Source: Alphaproteobacteria bacterium HGW-Alphaproteobacteria-1
GTDB taxonomy: Bacteria > Pseudomonadota > Alphaproteobacteria > Rhodobacterales > Rhodobacteraceae
DNA length: 64,000 bases
NCBI GenBank assembly: GCA_002842985.1
Contig: PHEQ01000012.1
Span: 1 to 64,000, forward strand
Direction: 5' to 3'
A model generated the notes under the pieces. That model saw nothing but the letters and a program-made list of their open reading frames with translations. It made no database searches and was not told where the DNA came from. The translations under genes were made by a program, and so were the position numbers. This document shows positions 16,890 through 25,686 of this stretch, one piece after another (the stretch's first letter is position 1; each line of letters begins with the position of its first letter).

Positions 16890-17791
16890 CGCGCCATCCG
16901 TTTTTCGGGCTGGCGCTGGCCGTGTTCGGCGCGCTGATCCTCACGCCCGACGCGCTTTTCATGCGGCTCTCGGGCATGGCGGGCTATCAGATGGTGGGCT
17001 GGCGCGGGGTGCTGATGGGGGCGGTGATGCTGTGCCTTTGGATCGTCACGGCGCGGGCGAAAGCGCGCGATCTGGCGGCGCTGGCCACCGGCACGGGCGC
17101 GCTGCTGGTAGTGACGCAATACGCCAACATGACGCTGTTCAGCCTGGGGATTGCCCATGCGCCGGTGGCGGTGATGCTTCTGGGGGTGGCCACGGCCCCG
17201 GTATTTGCGGCGCTATTGTCCTGGCTGGTGATGGGAGAGCGCACGCGCCCCGCCACCTGGGCCGCCATTGTCGCCGTCATGGCCGGGCTGGCGCTGGCGG
17301 TGTCGGGGGGCGATGGCACGGGCGCGGGCAGTGCGGGGCTGGGCATTGCGGCGGGGCTTGGCGTGGCGCTGGTTCTGGCGCTCAACTTCGTGCTCTTGCG
17401 CGCACGCCCCGACATGCCGATCCCGCTTGTGCTCGGGCTGGGGGCGGTGCTGGCGGGGGCGACCGGGTGGGCGGTGACGGGACCGGCACAGATGACCCAA
17501 GGCGCGGTCTGGGCCATCGCGGTTTGTGGTCTTGTGATACTGCCGGTGTCGTTCCTGTCATTGTCGATGGCCTCGCGCCACACCCATGCGTCGAATGTGA
17601 GCCTGCTCTTGCTGCTCGAGACGGTGCTTGGCCCGCTCTGGGTCTGGCTGGGCGTGGGGGAACGACCGACGCCGGTCATGCTTGCCGGGGGCGCTGTCGT
17701 TGTGGGCAGCCTCGTGCTCTATCTCCGGCATGAGGGGCGCCGACGCGTCGAGGGGAAAAAACGACAGGCTGCGTCGCAAAGCGGCGGGTGA
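16886..17791 (+). CDS. EamA/DMT-family permease
   Basis: A 301-residue protein with about ten membrane helices in two EamA repeats. The end of the second repeat reads LLLLLETVLGPLWVWLGVGE, near-identical in pattern to the permease at 4825-5730, so the two are probably distant paralogues. Start GTG 16886 overlaps the HAD stop. The C-terminal tail is basic (RRRVEGKKRQ). Substrate unknown. Confidence 0.84.
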   Translation: MTRHPFFGLALAVFGALILTPDALFMRLSGMAGYQMVGWRGVLMGAVMLCLWIVTARAKARDLAALATGTGALLVVTQYANMTLFSLGIAHAPVAVMLLGVATAPVFAALLSWLVMGERTRPATWAAIVAVMAGLALAVSGGDGTGAGSAGLGIAAGLGVALVLALNFVLLRARPDMPIPLVLGLGAVLAGATGWAVTGPAQMTQGAVWAIAVCGLVILPVSFLSLSMASRHTHASNVSLLLLLETVLGPLWVWLGVGERPTPVMLAGGAVVVGSLVLYLRHEGRRRVEGKKRQAASQSGG

Positions 17792-17844
17792 CGCGCGCGC
17801 GCGCGGTGTTTCGTGGGCCGGGACGATCACCGGGAGGGCGCGAC

Positions 17845-19407
17845 ATGGTCGAAGATCTCAAACGCAGGACACGCAGCGGCGGGCGCGCGGGCAATGCCGC
17901 GCGGCGCGGGGGTGCCGCGATCGAGCAGATGCCGTGGAACCCGCCGATCAATATCGACCGGCCCGTTGAGCCGCTCGCCCCCGAAGGTGTGCAGGCGATC
18001 CATGACGGCGCGATGCGGATCCTCGAAGAAATCGGGATCGAGTTTCTGAACCCCGAGGCGGTGGCGATCCTGCGCGCCTCTGGCGGGTGCGAGATCAACG
18101 GCGAGAATGTCCGCATGGGCCGCGATTTCGTCATGGAGCAGATCGCCAAGGCGCCCGAAAGCTGGACCATCACGCCGCGCAACCCGGATCACCGGATCAC
18201 CATGGGGGGCAATCACCTCAATTTCGGCAATGTCTCCTCACCGCCGAGTTATTGGGACATGAAGATCGGCCGCAAGGTTTCGGGCACGCGGGAGATGTGC
18301 CAGAACCTTCTGAAGCTGACGCAGTATTTCAACTGCATCCACTTCGCCGGCGGCTATCCGGTGGAGCCGCAGGACATCCACCCGAGCATCCGTCACCTGG
18401 ACGTTCTCTATGACAAGCTGACACTGACCGACAAGGCGATGCACGCCTATTCCTTGGGCGCGGAGCGGGTCGATGACGTGATGGAGATGGTGCGGATTGC
18501 CGGGGGCCTCAGCCATGAGGAATTCGAGGCAACCCCGCGCATGTATACCAACATCAACTCCACCTCGCCCTTGAAGCACGACTATCCGATGCTCGATGGC
18601 TGGATGCGGCTGGCGCGGCGGGGGCAGGGGCTGGTGGTGACGCCCTTCACGCTGGCCGGGGCGATGGCGCCGGTGACGATGGCGGGCGCGGTGGCGCAGT
18701 CCATCGCCGAGGCGCTTTGTGCCGTGGTGCTGGCGCAGGTGATCCGGCCGGGCGCGCCCTGCGCCATTGGCACCTTTACCAGCAACGTGGACATGAAATC
18801 CGGCGCACCGGCGTTCGGCACGCCGGAATACATGCGCGCCACGCAGATGACCGGGCAGTTGGCGCGGCTCTACAAGTTGCCGCTGCGCGCGAGCGGGGTC
18901 TGCGCGGCCAATGTGCCCGACGGGCAGGCAATGTGGGAGACCTCCAACAGCCTGTGGTCGGCGGTGCAGGCGGGCGCGCATATGGTCTATCACGCCGCCG
19001 GATGGCTCGAGGGCGGGCTGATCGCAAGCCCTGAGAAATTCATCATGGATTGCGAGATCCTGCAGCAGATTCAGCGGTATATGGACCCGGTGCTGACGGC
19101 GACCGGGCCTGACGAGATCGCCGTGGACGCGATCCGCGAGGTGGGCGACAAGGGGCATTTTTTCGGCATCCAGCACACGCAGGACCGCTATACCACGGCG
19201 TTCTACGCGCCTTTCCTGAGCGACTGGCGCAACTACGAGGCATGGGAGGCGGCAGGCGCCGTCTGGACGCCGGCGCGCGCGCATCAGGTGTTTCAGGACA
19301 TCATCGCAGGCTTCGAGCCGCCGCCGATGGACGCGGGTATCCGCGAGGAACTGGCGGGTTTCGTCGCGCGGCGCAAGGCGGAGGGTGGGGCGCCTACGGA
19401 TTTTTAA
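17845..19407 (+). CDS. Trimethylamine-methyltransferase (MttB) family protein, non-pyrrolysine
   Basis: A 520-residue TIM-barrel-type corrinoid methyltransferase related to MttB. The frame has no in-frame TAG, so it is of the non-pyrrolysine branch, some members of which demethylate glycine betaine or other quaternary amines. Recognisable parts are GAMRILEEIGIEFLNPEA near the start and ALCAVVLAQVIRPGAPC in the middle. GGGAGGG upstream fixes ATG 17845 over the earlier in-frame GTG. No corrinoid protein or corrinoid-reductive activator gene lies nearby, so the methyl acceptor must be encoded elsewhere. Confidence 0.84.
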   Translation: MVEDLKRRTRSGGRAGNAARRGGAAIEQMPWNPPINIDRPVEPLAPEGVQAIHDGAMRILEEIGIEFLNPEAVAILRASGGCEINGENVRMGRDFVMEQIAKAPESWTITPRNPDHRITMGGNHLNFGNVSSPPSYWDMKIGRKVSGTREMCQNLLKLTQYFNCIHFAGGYPVEPQDIHPSIRHLDVLYDKLTLTDKAMHAYSLGAERVDDVMEMVRIAGGLSHEEFEATPRMYTNINSTSPLKHDYPMLDGWMRLARRGQGLVVTPFTLAGAMAPVTMAGAVAQSIAEALCAVVLAQVIRPGAPCAIGTFTSNVDMKSGAPAFGTPEYMRATQMTGQLARLYKLPLRASGVCAANVPDGQAMWETSNSLWSAVQAGAHMVYHAAGWLEGGLIASPEKFIMDCEILQQIQRYMDPVLTATGPDEIAVDAIREVGDKGHFFGIQHTQDRYTTAFYAPFLSDWRNYEAWEAAGAVWTPARAHQVFQDIIAGFEPPPMDAGIREELAGFVARRKAEGGAPTDF

Positions 19408-19533
19408 GATGGGGCCGACAGCGGCCTCGGTATTTCCGGTGAGTGTGCGTCGAGGAAACCGCTGAAAGGCCGGGTTTGGCCTGGAGGGGACCTTTGACAT
19501 CGCGTCCGAAAACCCCCACAGAGGCTGCTTGCC

Positions 19534-19578
19534 AAGAAAGTTAAAAACTTTCTTGAGCGGAATTTTTTCAAAATTCCG
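19534..19578. repeat. Paired AT-rich palindromes with trinucleotide loops
   Basis: Two perfect 9-bp hairpins lie three bases apart: AAGAAAGTT-AAA-AACTTTCTT (19534-19554) and CGGAATTTT-TTC-AAAATTCCG (19558-19578). They sit between the convergent MttB and response-regulator genes and could terminate both. The rest of this 231-base gap (19408-19638) shows nothing else. A similar doublet lies at 39127-39173. Confidence 0.6.
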
Positions 19579-19638
19579 TCGCAGGACGGCAGCTTCAGCC
19601 CAAAGGCCGCCCCGGCCCCGGGCCCCTTGCGGGCCGCG

Positions 19639-20340
19639 TCACCCCCAGCCCACATCCCCCAGAAAGATATAGCCCGCGCCGTAGATCGTCTTGATCAGGC
19701 GCGGGTTCTTGGGGTCCTCTCGCAGCTTGGTGCGCAGCCGCGAGATGCGCACGTCCATCGCGCGGTCAAAGCTTTCGCCTGCCGCGCCGCCAAGCGCCTC
19801 CTGCATCGCCTGCCGGGAAATAAGCCGCTTGGGCCGCTCCAGAAACAGCCGCAGCACCTCGCCCTCGGCATGGGAAAAGGGCGTCTCGGTGCCGCTGTCA
19901 TCTTCCAGCACATAGCGGTCGAAATGCGCCACCCAGCCGTTGAACCGCGCCACTTCGCCGGTTTGCGGCGCGGGCGTGCCCCGGCGCAGACGGGCGCGGA
20001 TGCGGGCGACCACCTCGGCGGGATCAAACGGCTTGATGATATAGTCGTCGGCCCCAAGCTCCAGCCCGGTCACCCGGTCCTGCACCTGCGCGCGCCCCGA
20101 GATGATGATCACGGTCGCGCCCTGTTCCAGCGCCAGCCGATGCACGAGGCTGAGCCCGTCGCGGTCGGGCAGCGACAGATCCACAAGGCAGACATCGGGC
20201 GTGGTGGTCCGCAGCGCGGCCTCGAACTCGGTCGCGCGGCCAAAGGCCATGGTGCGAAACCCCGCTTCGTTCAGCGCATCGGCCAGCATGGTGCGGATGG
20301 CCGGCTCGTCGTCCAGAATGGTCACCAAGGGCGCGGTCAT
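19639..20340 (-). CDS. OmpR/PhoB-family response regulator
   Basis: A 233-residue regulator: receiver domain with acidic DDE at 10-12, phosphoacceptor Asp54 (CLVDLSLPDRDG) and Lys in DDYIIKPFDP, followed by a winged-helix DNA-binding domain (RAMDVRISRLRTKL, IKTIYGAGYIF). Its start overlaps the kinase stop by four bases, so it is the cognate partner of the hybrid kinase. The divergent CoA-ligase and transporter operon is its likely target. Confidence 0.92.
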   Translation of the reverse strand: MTAPLVTILDDEPAIRTMLADALNEAGFRTMAFGRATEFEAALRTTTPDVCLVDLSLPDRDGLSLVHRLALEQGATVIIISGRAQVQDRVTGLELGADDYIIKPFDPAEVVARIRARLRRGTPAPQTGEVARFNGWVAHFDRYVLEDDSGTETPFSHAEGEVLRLFLERPKRLISRQAMQEALGGAAGESFDRAMDVRISRLRTKLREDPKNPRLIKTIYGAGYIFLGDVGWG

Positions 20341-22241
20341 AAGCGGTCTCCGGCATTGAGGGCGGCGTCAAGCTGTGCGGCGGTGAAGGGTTTGCGCAGC
20401 ACCGGTGCTGCTGCCGCGGCGGCGCTGTAAAGCGGGTCCTCGGGCGGCAGCGAGGTCATCAGCACCAGCGCGCAGCCCTCGGGGCGGGGCAATTTGGCAA
20501 GGTCGATCCCGGTGCGCGCGCCTTCGAGCACCACATCCGAGAGGACGGCGGAAATCTCGGGGAGGTTGGAAAGCAGCGCACTCGCCTCCTCGACGCTTGC
20601 GGCCTCGATCACGCTGTGGCCCGCGCCGCGCAGCATGTCGCGCAGGGTGGAGCGCAGGTCGGGGCTGTCCTCGACCAGGAGGACAAGACCGGGCGGGCGT
20701 GCGTCCCCCGCAGGCCGCAGCGGCAGGCGCAGCACCACCTGCCCGCCCGACCCGGTATTGCCAAGCACGATCCGCCCGCCCGCCAGCTTGGTCATGTCAT
20801 AGACCATCGACAGGCCAAGGCCCGAGCCCTCGCCGCCCTTGGTGGTGAAGAACGGGTCAAGCGCGTGCGCCAGCGCCTCTTCGGAAAAGCCGGGGCCGGT
20901 ATCGCACACGATGAATTCCAGCCATGTGTCCTGAAGCGGGCGCACCGACAGCGTGATCCGCCCCGTGGGGGCGCAGGCGTCGCGGGCGTTGAGGATGAGG
21001 TTGAGCAGCGAATCCTGCAACATCCCCGCATCGAGCAGGTAGCGTCCGCTGGCCTCGGCCTCGATCCGCAGCGCGACACCCGAGGGCAGCGCCGATCGCG
21101 CCAGGGTCTCGAGATCGGCCAGAAAGGCGGCCAGGTCGGTGGGTACCGGCTCGTGCTCGCGCGGGCCGGTCATATCGGCGATCCGGTTCAGCAATCCGCC
21201 GCCGCGCCGCGCCGCCGCGATGGTGGCGTCGATCAGTTCGCGCGCCTGCGGTGTGGCCCCCATCCGGGCAAGGCGCGACTGCATCCCCAGAATGATCGTC
21301 AGGAGATTCGAGAAATCATGCGCCAATCCGCTGGTCAGTTGCGCCGCCATTTCGCGCCGCCGCGTCTGTTGCAGCGCGGCGCGGGTCTGGCTTTCTTCGG
21401 TGATATCCATCGACAGGATATAAACGCCGCCGCTTGTCGGGTCCGGGGTCAGGGCCACGCGGATGCGGCGCGAACTGGGTTCATGGGTGAATTCAAACAC
21501 CGACGGTTGCCCGGCATACGCCTTGTCAAGCTCGGGGTCCAGAACCGCCCATGTCTGAGGCCCCAGAACCTCTGCCGCGTGCACGCCGATCAGATCGGTG
21601 CGCGATCCCGGCATGATCGAGGTCAGCCGCCGGTTGGAATAGGTATAGCGCCGGTCCGGCCCGACATGGGCGATATGGGCGGGCATCATCTCGGCGGTGA
21701 GGCGTGTGCGCGCCTCGGCCTCGGTAATCTGGCGCTTGGCCTCTTCCAGCGCGGTGATGGTGGCCTGCAACTCGCGGTTGGCGGTGGCCAGTTCCTCGGA
21801 ATAGCTCAGAAGCTGGTCCGACAGCTCCTCCGAGCGGGCGCGCAACAGCGCCTCCTGCCGCTTGGTGCGGGTGATGTCGGTATAGACGGTGACCCAACCG
21901 CCGTGCGGCAGCGGCGTGCCCTCGACACTGATGGTGGTGCCGTTGGCGCGGGAGCGTTCCATGTAATGCGGCTCGAAGGCGCGGGCGATCTCGACCCGTT
22001 CGGCCACGAACCCCTCCACGTCGCCCACGTCGCCATAATCGCCGCGCGTGGCCAGATAGCGGATGGTGGCGGCGAAATCGGCGCCGGGTGTCACCAGCGC
22101 GTCGGGCAGGGCGAACATCTCCTGAAAGCGCCTGTTGCAGACGGCCAGCCGCAAATCACGGTCATAGATGGTCAGCGCCTGCTGAATGAGGTTCAGCCCG
22201 GCCATGGTCATGGCGTCGCGGTCGGCGTGGGTGGCGCTCAT
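20337..22241 (-). CDS. Hybrid sensor histidine kinase with PAS domains
   Basis: A 634-residue soluble kinase with no membrane segment. An N-terminal PAS (LTIYDRDLRLAVCNRRF) and a second PAS (IAHVGPDRRYTYSNRR) are linked by a coiled-coil stretch. The H-box LTSGLAHDFSNLLT places the phospho-His near residue 308, then come the ATPase motifs (NLILNARDA, DTGPGFS, GSGLGLSMV). A C-terminal receiver follows with Asp near 568 (AVLSDVVLEG). ATG 22241 follows GGAGGAGA. A cytoplasmic ligand, perhaps a CoA ester or acid imported by the neighbouring system, is plausible. Confidence 0.9.
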   Translation of the reverse strand: MSATHADRDAMTMAGLNLIQQALTIYDRDLRLAVCNRRFQEMFALPDALVTPGADFAATIRYLATRGDYGDVGDVEGFVAERVEIARAFEPHYMERSRANGTTISVEGTPLPHGGWVTVYTDITRTKRQEALLRARSEELSDQLLSYSEELATANRELQATITALEEAKRQITEAEARTRLTAEMMPAHIAHVGPDRRYTYSNRRLTSIMPGSRTDLIGVHAAEVLGPQTWAVLDPELDKAYAGQPSVFEFTHEPSSRRIRVALTPDPTSGGVYILSMDITEESQTRAALQQTRRREMAAQLTSGLAHDFSNLLTIILGMQSRLARMGATPQARELIDATIAAARRGGGLLNRIADMTGPREHEPVPTDLAAFLADLETLARSALPSGVALRIEAEASGRYLLDAGMLQDSLLNLILNARDACAPTGRITLSVRPLQDTWLEFIVCDTGPGFSEEALAHALDPFFTTKGGEGSGLGLSMVYDMTKLAGGRIVLGNTGSGGQVVLRLPLRPAGDARPPGLVLLVEDSPDLRSTLRDMLRGAGHSVIEAASVEEASALLSNLPEISAVLSDVVLEGARTGIDLAKLPRPEGCALVLMTSLPPEDPLYSAAAAAAPVLRKPFTAAQLDAALNAGDRL

Positions 22242-22307
22242 GTCCGTCTCCTCCGCCTTCTTCGCTAGCATCGGATTTCCGGGGCGCAAAGACCCTATCG
22301 CGGCCTG

Positions 22308-22320
22308 TTACAATTCGTAA
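22308..22320. promoter_or_regulatory. Operator-like inverted repeat TTAC-N5-GTAA
   Basis: The perfect inverted repeat TTACAATTCGTAA lies in the 200-base gap between the divergent kinase and acyl-CoA synthetase genes. It is the clearest dyad there and is a candidate binding site for the adjacent response regulator. No binding data; assigned by position and symmetry only. Confidence 0.4.
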
Positions 22321-22441
22321 GTTTTGCGAAATGTTCAGGAAAAAGTTGACGGTCAGGCATAAACGCGCACCCTTGAGGCAATGAGAATCGCGCCTCGGGT
22401 GCGGCCCGTCGGAGGAAGCGGGCAAAAGGGAGGATACGGAT

Positions 22442-24415
22442 TTGGCACAGCCGTCACAACCGACGGATGGAATGGTTTCCATTCCCGCACTTTTGCAACG
22501 CAATGCCACGCGCTTTGCGAACCGGCCCGCTTACCGTGAGAAGGAATACGGCATCTGGCAAAGCTGGAGCTGGGCCGAGGCGGAAAAGGAAATCGAGGCG
22601 CTGGCGCTGGGTCTCTTGAATCTTGGCGTGAACGAGGGCGATTTTATCGCCATCATCGGCCGCAACCGGCCCTATTTCTACTGGTCGATGGTCGCCGCGC
22701 AATCGGTGGGGGCGATCCCCGTGCCGCTCTATCAGGACGCGGCCGCCCCTGAAATGGCCTATGTGATGGAGCATTGCGGCGCGCGCTTTGCCATCGTGGA
22801 GGATCAGGAGCAGGTGGACAAGCTGATCGAGGTGCAGGAAGATCTGTATCAGCTTGAACACATGATCTATGTCGATCCGCGCGGATTGCGCAAATACGAC
22901 CATCACAAGCTGCACCGTTTCATCGACATCCAGGCGCAGGGGCGCTCGGCCTATTACGAGTTCATCGAGGATCTGAAGGCGCGGCGCGAAAAGCTGAATT
23001 ATGACAGTGTCTGCGTGATGCTCTACACCTCGGGCACCACCGGCAAGCCCAAGGGCGTGGTGCTCAGCAACCGCAACATCATCGAGGCGTCGAAATCCTC
23101 TTCCGAGTTCGATCATCTCACCAAGGATGAAGAGGTGCTTGCCTATCTGCCGATGGCCTGGGTGGGTGATTTCATCTTTTCCATCGGGCAGGCCTATTGG
23201 TGCGGGTTCTGCGTCAACTGCCCCGAAAGCCCCGAGACGATGCAGACCGACCTGCGCGAGATCGGGCCCACGTATTTCTTTGCCCCGCCGCGCGTGTTCG
23301 AGACGCAGCTGACCAGCGTGATGATCCGCATGGAGGATGCAAGCCGCCTCAAGAAATGGCTTTTTGATCACTTCATGGCGCACGCGCGCCGCGTCGGCCC
23401 CGCGATCCTTGACGGCAAGCAGGTCAGCGGGATGGACCGGCTCAAATACCGGCTCGGCAACCTCTTCGTCTATGGCCCGCTCAAGGATACTCTTGGCCTT
23501 GGCCGGGTACGGGTGGGCTATACGGCAGGCGAGGCGATCGGGCCGGAAATCTTCGATTTCTATCGCTCGCTCGGGATCAACCTCAAACAGCTTTACGGCC
23601 AGACCGAAGCATCGGTGTTCATCACCCTGCAACCTGATGGCGAAGTGCGTTCCGATACCGTGGGCGTGCCCGCGCCGGGGGTGGAAATCCGCATCAGCGA
23701 GACCGGAGAGGTGTTCTATCGCAGCCCCGGCACGTTCGAGTATTACTACAAGAACCCCGACAGCACGGCCTCGACCAAGGATGCCGAGGGCTGGGTCGCC
23801 ACCGGCGATGCGGGCTTTTTCGAGGAGGGCTCGGGGCATCTGCGTATAATCGACCGCGCCAAGGACGTCGGAAAAATGGCCGATGGCAAGCTCTTCGCGC
23901 CCAAATATGTGGAAAACAAGCTCAAGTTCTATCCCAACATCCTCGAGGCGGTGGTATTCGGCAACGGGCGCGACGAATGCACAGCCTTCATCAACATCGA
24001 CCTCACGGCGGTCGGCAACTGGGCCGAGCGCAACAATATCGGTTACGCCTCCTATCAGGAACTGGCCGGGCACCCGCAGGTGCTGGAAACGATCCGGGGT
24101 CATGTGGAAGAGGTCAACCGCAGCCTTGCCGATGATCCGATGCTGTCGCATTGTCAGGTGCATCGTTTCCTCGTGCTGCACAAGGAGCTGGACGCTGACG
24201 ATGGCGAGATGACCCGCACCCGCAAGGTGCGGCGCAATGTGATCTCGGAGAAGTTCGACGATCTGCTGACCGCGCTCTATGACGGCTCGACGGAGGTCTT
24301 TACCACCACCGAAGTGACCTATGAGGACGGGCGCAAGGGCGCGATTTCGGCCACGCTCAGGATCATCGAGGCCGAGGTGGCGATGGAAATCAAAACGAAG
24401 GTGGCCGCGGAATGA
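22442..24415 (+). CDS. AMP-forming long-chain-type acyl-CoA synthetase
   Basis: A 657-residue ligase activating a carboxylic acid to its CoA thioester through an acyl-AMP. The P-loop YTSGTTGKPKG is near residue 195, with KQLYGQTEASVF and GWVATGDAGFF further on, as in long-chain (FAA1-like) synthetases. I accept TTG 22442 as start because GGGAGG lies six bases upstream; ATG 22472 has no ribosome site. It overlaps the following ABC ATPase (ATGA) and is the first gene of the uptake operon. Confidence 0.9.
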   Translation: MAQPSQPTDGMVSIPALLQRNATRFANRPAYREKEYGIWQSWSWAEAEKEIEALALGLLNLGVNEGDFIAIIGRNRPYFYWSMVAAQSVGAIPVPLYQDAAAPEMAYVMEHCGARFAIVEDQEQVDKLIEVQEDLYQLEHMIYVDPRGLRKYDHHKLHRFIDIQAQGRSAYYEFIEDLKARREKLNYDSVCVMLYTSGTTGKPKGVVLSNRNIIEASKSSSEFDHLTKDEEVLAYLPMAWVGDFIFSIGQAYWCGFCVNCPESPETMQTDLREIGPTYFFAPPRVFETQLTSVMIRMEDASRLKKWLFDHFMAHARRVGPAILDGKQVSGMDRLKYRLGNLFVYGPLKDTLGLGRVRVGYTAGEAIGPEIFDFYRSLGINLKQLYGQTEASVFITLQPDGEVRSDTVGVPAPGVEIRISETGEVFYRSPGTFEYYYKNPDSTASTKDAEGWVATGDAGFFEEGSGHLRIIDRAKDVGKMADGKLFAPKYVENKLKFYPNILEAVVFGNGRDECTAFINIDLTAVGNWAERNNIGYASYQELAGHPQVLETIRGHVEEVNRSLADDPMLSHCQVHRFLVLHKELDADDGEMTRTRKVRRNVISEKFDDLLTALYDGSTEVFTTTEVTYEDGRKGAISATLRIIEAEVAMEIKTKVAAE

Positions 24416-25233
24416 ATGACATGAGCGCAGAGACGACCGTGACCGCCGATGGCCGCAAGATCGGCGGCGTGGTGATGGAGATGAAGAACATCACCCTGCG
24501 CTTTGGCGGGGTGGTGGCGATCAAGGATATCAGTTTCGACATCCGCGAGGGCGAGATCCGCGCCATCATCGGCCCCAACGGCGCGGGCAAGTCCTCGATG
24601 CTCAATGTCATCTCGGGCTTTTACCATCCGCAAGAGGGCGAGGTCTGGTACAAAGGGCAAAAGCGCCCGCCGATGAAGCCCTATCAGGTGGCGCAGCAGG
24701 GCATCGCGCGCACCTTTCAGAACATCGCGCTTTTCGAGGGGATGAGCGTGCTCGACAACGTCATGACGGGCCGCATCCGCCAGATGAAGACCGGCCTTCT
24801 GGCGCAGGCGCTGTGGAAGGGCCGCGCAGAAGCTGAGGAGGTCGAGAACCGCGCGGCGGTGGAAAAGATCATCGACTTCCTCGAAATCCAGCATATCCGC
24901 AAGACGCCGGTTTCGCGCCTGCCTTACGGTCTGAAAAAACGGGTGGAACTGGCGCGCGCGCTGGCCGCGGAGCCTTCGATCCTGCTGCTCGATGAGCCGA
25001 TGGCGGGCATGAATGTCGAGGAAAAGGAGGACATGAGCCGTTTCATCCTCGATGTGAACGACGAATTCGGCACCACGATTGCGCTCATCGAACACGACAT
25101 GGGCGTGGTAATGGACCTTTCCGACCGGGTGGTGGTGATGGATTACGGCAAGAAGATTGGCGACGGCACGCCCGACGAGGTGCGCAGCAATCAGGCGGTG
25201 ATCGACGCCTATCTCGGGGTGGCGCATGATTAA
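24412..25233 (+). CDS. Branched-chain-type ABC transporter ATPase (LivG-like)
   Basis: A 273-residue ATPase of the branched-chain amino-acid/amide transporter family: Walker A GPNGAGKSS (residues 54-62), signature LPYGLKKRVELARAL in the degenerate form usual for LivG, and Walker B ILLLDEPMAGMN. It pairs with the LivF-like ATPase at 29511. The operon context with CoA ligases suggests that the substrate is a carboxylic acid, not an amino acid. Confidence 0.91.
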   Translation: MNDMSAETTVTADGRKIGGVVMEMKNITLRFGGVVAIKDISFDIREGEIRAIIGPNGAGKSSMLNVISGFYHPQEGEVWYKGQKRPPMKPYQVAQQGIARTFQNIALFEGMSVLDNVMTGRIRQMKTGLLAQALWKGRAEAEEVENRAAVEKIIDFLEIQHIRKTPVSRLPYGLKKRVELARALAAEPSILLLDEPMAGMNVEEKEDMSRFILDVNDEFGTTIALIEHDMGVVMDLSDRVVVMDYGKKIGDGTPDEVRSNQAVIDAYLGVAHD

Positions 25234-25648
25234 GACGCTCGCCCTCGCATTCCTGCCTGCCATGGCACAGGCCGGGGCCTGGTCCGATTTCGAGACGCGT
25301 TGCCTGTCGGCGCTTCAGAACCTGACGCCGCCGGTCGTGGCGGGGCTGGGGCAGGGCACGCGAGAGGGGGATGTGACGCGCTATGCGCTTTCCGGTGGCC
25401 GCGAGCTGATCGTGGACCGCGCACCGGGTGACGGCATTTCGGCCTGCGCCGTGCGCGACCCTGAAAATGCGCCGGTGCCCGGCTTTGATGACTGGATCGC
25501 GGGCGCGGTGCGCGAGGGGCTTTATGTGCCGGTCGTCGAGGGGCGCTGGCAAAGCCATCTGTGGATCGAGCCGAAACTGGAAGTTCAGAAAGACAGCGGC
25601 GCGGGCGGCCTCATGCTACGGATACTGGAGACCCGCCTTGAAACCTGA
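25226..25648 (+). CDS. Uncharacterised small secreted protein in the transporter operon
   Basis: A 140-residue protein with a short signal peptide (hydrophobic to about residue 16, cleavage probably near AQAGA). The mature part has two Cys (ETRCLSAL and ISACAVRD) that may form a disulfide. No known family is recognised. It overlaps the LivG-like stop by eight bases and precedes the LivH-like permease by 38, so it belongs to the operon and may be an accessory periplasmic component. Confidence 0.72.
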   Translation: MIKTLALAFLPAMAQAGAWSDFETRCLSALQNLTPPVVAGLGQGTREGDVTRYALSGGRELIVDRAPGDGISACAVRDPENAPVPGFDDWIAGAVREGLYVPVVEGRWQSHLWIEPKLEVQKDSGAGGLMLRILETRLET

Positions 25649-25686
25649 ATCCGCCCAAGAGACCGCATTGAACAGGGAGACAACCC

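Noticed and set aside
17788-17844. Longer MttB-family start overlapping the permease stop
   Set aside because: It lacks a ribosome site and conserved residues; GGGAGGG precedes ATG 17845.
19408-19638. Possible small gene in the gap between mttB-like and response-regulator genes
   Set aside because: Only the paired palindromes are visible; no coding pattern or ribosome site.
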